A DNA stretch of 11,667 bases from an uncultured Oscillospiraceae bacterium (GTDB taxonomy: Bacteria; Bacillota; Clostridia; Oscillospirales; Oscillospiraceae). The translations under genes and the position numbers were made by a program. Location of the stretch: assembly GCA_934646175.1 (NCBI GenBank), contig CAKUEI010000056.1, positions 1 through 11,667 on the forward strand, read 5' to 3'. Positions 8,796-11,667 of the stretch are shown piece after piece. Below the pieces are notes generated by a model that was given only the letters and a program-made list of their open reading frames with translations, did not search any database and was not told where the DNA came from. Numbering within the stretch: position 1 is the stretch's first letter; every line of letters begins with the position of its first letter.

Positions 8796-9662
8796 TCAGG
8801 AGAGGAACAACTCCACATCCTCCAGCGTGAGGGAGGGTTGCAGGGCCAGATTGATGCCGTAACCAAGGACCTTGGAAAGGTCGTTCACCCGGGCATCGAT
8901 GTCTTTGGGCGTGACGATCAGGCCATGAAGACCGGGAGAGACGTCCTCCCCGGCGGCAAGGCTTGCTGCGTCGATGACCGTGGGGATCCCCAAAACGGCC
9001 ACCGGAATGCCCAAAGAGGTATGGTCGATGGCGGCCCGGCGGTTCCCCACCCCAGAACCGGGGGAAATGCCGGTGTCCGTCAGCTGTACGGTTTTGCATA
9101 ACCTTTCATTCTCCCGGGCGCAGAGGGCGTCGATGGCCACCACGCAGGCCGGGCGCAGCTTTTCCGCCACGGCGCGGATCAGCTCTCCGCTTTCCATGCC
9201 GGTGGTACCCAATACCCCGGCGGACAATGCCGCCACCGGCCGCAGGGCGCCGAACTGCTGCGGCAGCTTCGTCACCAGATGCCGGGTCACCAAGGTATGG
9301 TCCGCTGCCTTAGGGCCGATGGCGTCCGGCGTGATGGCACGGTTGCCCAATCCCGCCACCAGCACGCAGTCCGTGGGGGAGAGGGGCGGCAGAACGCGTT
9401 TGAGCTGCATCGCAATGGCCTGCACGGCCCGCGGAAAGGCGTTTTCCTCCCGGCGGACAAACCCGGCAAGGTCCAGGGTGATATATCGGCCACGGGCCTT
9501 TCCAATGGCTTTCTCCGCCGTTTTTGTCTCTATGCAGACTTCCGTAACGGGAAAGCCGCAGCATTCGCTCCGTCGCTCCGAAACGCCCGCCGCCGCCGTG
9601 CCGGAGGCCGCTTCGTATAGCTCTCTGGCCTCTACGGCCAGATCGGTCCTGGGAAATTTCAT
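8796..9662 (-). CDS. gpr: Spore germination protease Gpr (peptidase family A25)
   Basis: Gpr degrades the small acid-soluble proteins that coat spore DNA, during germination, inside the spore core. The 288-residue protein opens MKFPRTDLAVEA, containing the conserved RTDLA(V/L)E self-cleavage region, so the inactivating propeptide would be only about 7 residues (about 15 in Bacillus megaterium). Asp113 in GNRAITPDAIGP and Asp178 in VVAIDALCAR match the two aspartates shown to be essential in Bacillus. It is shorter than the Bacillus enzyme (about 370). The ATG at 9662 is chosen because GGAAGGAG lies about 10 bases upstream; an in-frame GTG at 9683 would place that site inside the gene. It is convergent with atpC and divergent from rpsT; I recall gpr and rpsT as neighbours in Bacillus subtilis too. 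In Bacillus it is transcribed late in the forespore by sigma G; no clear sigma-G site was found here. Confidence 0.93.
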   Translation of the reverse strand: MKFPRTDLAVEARELYEAASGTAAAGVSERRSECCGFPVTEVCIETKTAEKAIGKARGRYITLDLAGFVRREENAFPRAVQAIAMQLKRVLPPLSPTDCVLVAGLGNRAITPDAIGPKAADHTLVTRHLVTKLPQQFGALRPVAALSAGVLGTTGMESGELIRAVAEKLRPACVVAIDALCARENERLCKTVQLTDTGISPGSGVGNRRAAIDHTSLGIPVAVLGIPTVIDAASLAAGEDVSPGLHGLIVTPKDIDARVNDLSKVLGYGINLALQPSLTLEDVELFLS

Positions 9663-9772
9663 GTTTTCGGCTCTCCTTCCCACAAGATATGGTAGATTTT
9701 GCGTACTCCGGCTCTATTTTTTGCGGCCGGTCCGTGTTTATCCAAAAAAGAAGGAAAAAAAGCAAAAAAGTG

Positions 9773-9801
9773 TTGCAATTCTTGAGACTTGATGATAAAA
9801 T
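9773..9801 (+). promoter_or_regulatory. Promoter of rpsT
   Basis: TTGCAA (9773-9778), a 17-base spacer and TAAAAT (9796-9801) form a good vegetative promoter, with an A-rich tract (9743-9770) just upstream that could act as an UP element. The start would be near 9808, giving a leader of about 52 bases. Confidence 0.65.
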
Positions 9802-9859
9802 GTGTATCTGCACAGAATAGTTTTGCCTATGAATTATGAAATCGGAGGAGGTGTTTGGT

Positions 9860-10123
9860 TTGCCGAATATTAAGTCTGCTAAGAAGCGTGTGCTGGTGAA
9901 CGAAACCAAAGCTCTGCGCAACAAGATGGAGAAATCCGCGCTCAAGACTTCCCTGAAGAAGTTTGACGCCGCCGTGGCGGAAGGCAACCGCAGCGAGGCC
10001 GATGTTGCTTACAAGGTGGCGGTCAAGGCTGTGGATAAGGCTGCGGCCAAGGGTCTGCTGCACAAGAACAATGCCGCTCATAAGAAGAGCAGCATGACCA
10101 TCAAGCTGAACAAGATCGGCTGA
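9860..10123 (+). CDS. rpsT: 30S ribosomal protein S20
   Basis: S20 is a small helical-bundle protein that binds 16S rRNA early in 30S assembly. From the TTG at 9860 the protein is 87 residues, starting (M)PNIKSAKKRV, the canonical S20 N-terminus, and ending KSSMTIKLNKIG; it is rich in Lys and Ala as usual. The TTG is preferred over an in-frame ATG at 9836: GGAGGAGG (9844-9851) is 8 bases before the TTG, and the longer form would add eight non-conserved residues and swallow that site. The E. coli rpsT gene also starts with TTG and is autoregulated in translation; whether this one is cannot be seen. Monocistronic between its own promoter and terminator. Confidence 0.95.
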   Translation: MPNIKSAKKRVLVNETKALRNKMEKSALKTSLKKFDAAVAEGNRSEADVAYKVAVKAVDKAAAKGLLHKNNAAHKKSSMTIKLNKIG

Positions 10124-10133
10124 TTTTGCGCGG

Positions 10134-10163
10134 AAAGCCGCCTGCTTTGCAGGCGGCTTTTTT
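10134..10163 (+). terminator. Rho-independent terminator of rpsT
   Basis: AAAGCCGCCTGC (10134-10145) pairs perfectly with GCAGGCGGCTTT (10149-10160) over 12 bp with a TTT loop, followed by further Ts to 10163. It starts 10 bases after the rpsT stop. Confidence 0.94.
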
Positions 10164-10344
10164 CTATGCCCCGGGCGTTTCAGTCTCCATTATGCACGAG
10201 TCCTTTTCTGTTTTCTCATGAGGGGAAGGAGAGCTTTTTCAATTAATTTTTATGTACTGAACCCAGAGATTTTCAAATTTTTATCATCCCATTTTCTTTG
10301 CAATTTAGACAAAAAATTAACATATTTTTTGGTGGTTGCACATA
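10164..10344. other. AT-rich intergenic stretch before the MFS gene
   Basis: About 180 bases, clearly more AT-rich than the surroundings, with no RNA gene or credible coding region. A 65-codon open frame crosses it (10218-10415) but has an unlikely composition and contains the MFS promoter. A/T tracts just upstream of the -35 at 10345 may assist the promoter. Confidence 0.5.
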
Positions 10345-10373
10345 TTGATAATTCTTTCACAACGTTTTATAAT
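10345..10373 (+). promoter_or_regulatory. Strong promoter of the MFS transporter gene
   Basis: TTGATA (10345-10350), exactly 17 bases and a perfect TATAAT (10368-10373) make this the closest match to the sigma-A consensus in the window. The start is expected near 10380, leaving a leader of about 50 bases. Confidence 0.8.
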
Positions 10374-10417
10374 CATCAACGTTCCGAAGCGCAAGATAAA
10401 TATTTAACGTTCTGAAA
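10361..10417 (+). repeat. Three AACGTT elements around the MFS promoter, possible operator
   Basis: The palindrome AACGTT occurs at 10361-10366 (in the promoter spacer), 10378-10383 (at the predicted start) and 10406-10411 (leader). The second and third are part of a longer direct repeat, AACGTTC(C/T)GAA, 28 bases apart. The first two are each preceded by CA. The placement fits repressor sites, but no regulator is identified. Confidence 0.4.
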
Positions 10418-10430
10418 GAGGGAATCATCA

Positions 10431-11618
10431 ATGAACAAAAATCGCGCGAAAATCGGCATTTACCTGGTAGCCATGCTGATGATGGGCGCCATCAGTATTT
10501 CCAGCGCACTGGCCACCATTGGCGCTCACTTCACCCAGTATGACCAGACCTACATCGCCAATCTGGCGTCCATCGTGGCTCTGGCCGTTATTCCCACCAC
10601 CATCGTCACCGGTAAGCTGATGGACTTCGTGTCCAAGAAGACCCTGACGATCATCGGCGTCATCCTGTTCCTGATCGGCGGCGTGGCTCCGTTCTTCGTC
10701 TCCGACTTCAATGTGATCCTGGGCTTCCGCGTGATCTACGGTATCTCCATCGGCCTCATTCAGACCCTGTGCGCCGCTCTGGTTGCAGAAAACTACGAAG
10801 GTGCTGACCGCGACAAGGTCATGGGCACCATGAACTCCTTCCAGATGCTGGGCTGCGTCATCATGCAGATCATCAGCGGCAAGCTGGCCACCATCTCCTG
10901 GAACACTGTGTTCTGGGTGCACCTGATCGGCATCGTGGGCCTGATCGGCGCCGTGGTGTTCCTGCCCAACCACAAGCCCGTCCGTGTGGCTTCTAACGGC
11001 GCTCCCAAGGAGAAGTTCCACATCACCGGCAGCTGCGTGCTGTTCTGGATCCTGATGCTTGTGTACTTCATCGCCGGTCAGGTCTACTCCAACTGCATCT
11101 CCTACATCATCGCAGAGAACGGCATCGGCACCGCGATGGACGCCGGCCTGGCCATCACCGCTTTCGCAGCTGGCGGCTTCTGCATGGGCTTCTTCTTCTC
11201 CAAGGTTTCCGCTAAGTGCCGCAACGCCACCCTGGGCGTGGGCATGATCGTGGGCACCATCTCCTACATCATCGCTGCTTTGGCCGGCAGCATGACCGTC
11301 CTGTACATTGGCTCCTTTGCCTGCGGCCTGGGCTTCTCCATTGCCATGCCCAGCCTGATGAACGGCGCCGCCAACTCCGTGAACGCCGCTTCCGCTGGTA
11401 TCGCCGTGGCCGTGTCCACCTGCCTGCAGAACGTGGGCCAGATGATCAGCCCCATGATCACCAACCCTGTGGGCCAGTTCTTCGCCCCCAAGCTGGGTCT
11501 GAGCCCCAACCAGGGCACCATGGTGGTCTTCGGTATTGTGCTGGCGATCGTCGGCGTCATTCTGGTCGTCACCGGAGTGGTGAAAAATGCAAAGAACCCG
11601 GTGAAGGCTGCGAAATAA
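10431..11618 (+). CDS. Major facilitator superfamily transporter, substrate unknown
   Basis: The 395-residue protein has about twelve hydrophobic helices in two halves, joined by a basic cytoplasmic loop near residues 175-203 (NHKPVRVASNGAPKEK). A motif A-like sequence between helices 2 and 3, GKLMDFVSKK (61-70), and a weaker counterpart in the second half (SKVSAKCRN, near 260) identify the major facilitator fold. Such proteins move small solutes by ion-driven symport or antiport, or by uniport, across the cytoplasmic membrane; nothing here fixes the substrate. AGAGGG lies 8 bases before the ATG. Codon choice is strongly biased toward CTG, ATC and GGC, suggesting high expression, in keeping with its near-consensus promoter. 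It appears to be a single gene with candidate operator repeats; no partner enzyme is visible in the window. Confidence 0.88.
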   Translation: MNKNRAKIGIYLVAMLMMGAISISSALATIGAHFTQYDQTYIANLASIVALAVIPTTIVTGKLMDFVSKKTLTIIGVILFLIGGVAPFFVSDFNVILGFRVIYGISIGLIQTLCAALVAENYEGADRDKVMGTMNSFQMLGCVIMQIISGKLATISWNTVFWVHLIGIVGLIGAVVFLPNHKPVRVASNGAPKEKFHITGSCVLFWILMLVYFIAGQVYSNCISYIIAENGIGTAMDAGLAITAFAAGGFCMGFFFSKVSAKCRNATLGVGMIVGTISYIIAALAGSMTVLYIGSFACGLGFSIAMPSLMNGAANSVNAASAGIAVAVSTCLQNVGQMISPMITNPVGQFFAPKLGLSPNQGTMVVFGIVLAIVGVILVVTGVVKNAKNPVKAAK

Positions 11619-11667
11619 CGAAACCTTCTTTCCTGAACGATAGAACATGGCGCGCTCCGTCGGAACC
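11619..11667. other. Window end after the MFS gene
   Basis: These 49 bases hold no complete terminator or gene; a terminator for the MFS gene, if present, lies beyond the window. Confidence 0.4.

Noticed and set aside
9663..9760. Sigma-G promoter for gpr on the minus strand
   Set aside because: CATATCT near the gpr start only partly resembles a sigma-G -10 element and no -35 at proper spacing was found.
10218..10415. 65-codon open frame before the MFS gene
   Set aside because: AT-rich Phe/Leu/Asn-heavy composition, and the MFS promoter TTGATA-17-TATAAT lies inside it.

Overview
The window reads as chromosomal DNA of a moderately GC-rich, spore-forming Firmicute, most likely of the Oscillospiraceae (Clostridia). 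The signs are a germination protease gene (gpr), a LysM-G5-M23 cell-wall protein, strong AGGAGG-type ribosome binding sites, Gram-positive LexA boxes, and a gpr/rpsT divergent pair in the arrangement I recall from Bacillus. The family-level assignment is inference.

Layout. (1) Positions 1-122, minus strand: 5' end of rnhA (RNase HI), cut by the window edge, with an extended -10 promoter. (2) 227-734: a LexA-controlled promoter with one perfect and two imperfect SOS boxes drives a 105-residue protein with one C-terminal membrane helix, followed by a terminator. (3) 779-2438: a promoter with direct repeats near its start point, then a membrane-anchored LysM-G5-M23 peptidase and a terminator. 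(4) 2598-8791: the F-type ATP synthase operon in the order a-c-b-(delta C-domain/alpha fusion)-gamma-beta-epsilon, with a clear promoter, a strongly folded leader and a strong terminator. (5) 8796-9662, minus: gpr, convergent with the atp operon. (6) 9773-10163: rpsT (S20) with a TTG start, own promoter and terminator. (7) 10345-11618: an MFS transporter behind a near-consensus promoter with repeated AACGTT elements.

The most unusual item is in the ATP synthase. There is no separate delta gene (atpH). Instead the alpha reading frame carries about 87 extra N-terminal residues that match the C-terminal, b-binding domain of delta (OSCP). The delta N-terminal domain, which normally clamps the alpha N-termini, is absent. 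With three alpha subunits per F1, each enzyme would carry three copies of a domain normally present once, unless processing or internal initiation adjusts this. The c subunit lacks the Na+ ligands known from Ilyobacter, so proton coupling is likely, and epsilon keeps the ATP-binding residues described in Bacillus PS3.

A second candidate for new biology is the SOS-controlled small membrane protein, whose regulation and build fit a DNA-damage-induced division inhibitor or envelope effector unrelated in layout to YneA. The third is the nested-stem RNA leader directly upstream of the atpB ribosome binding site.
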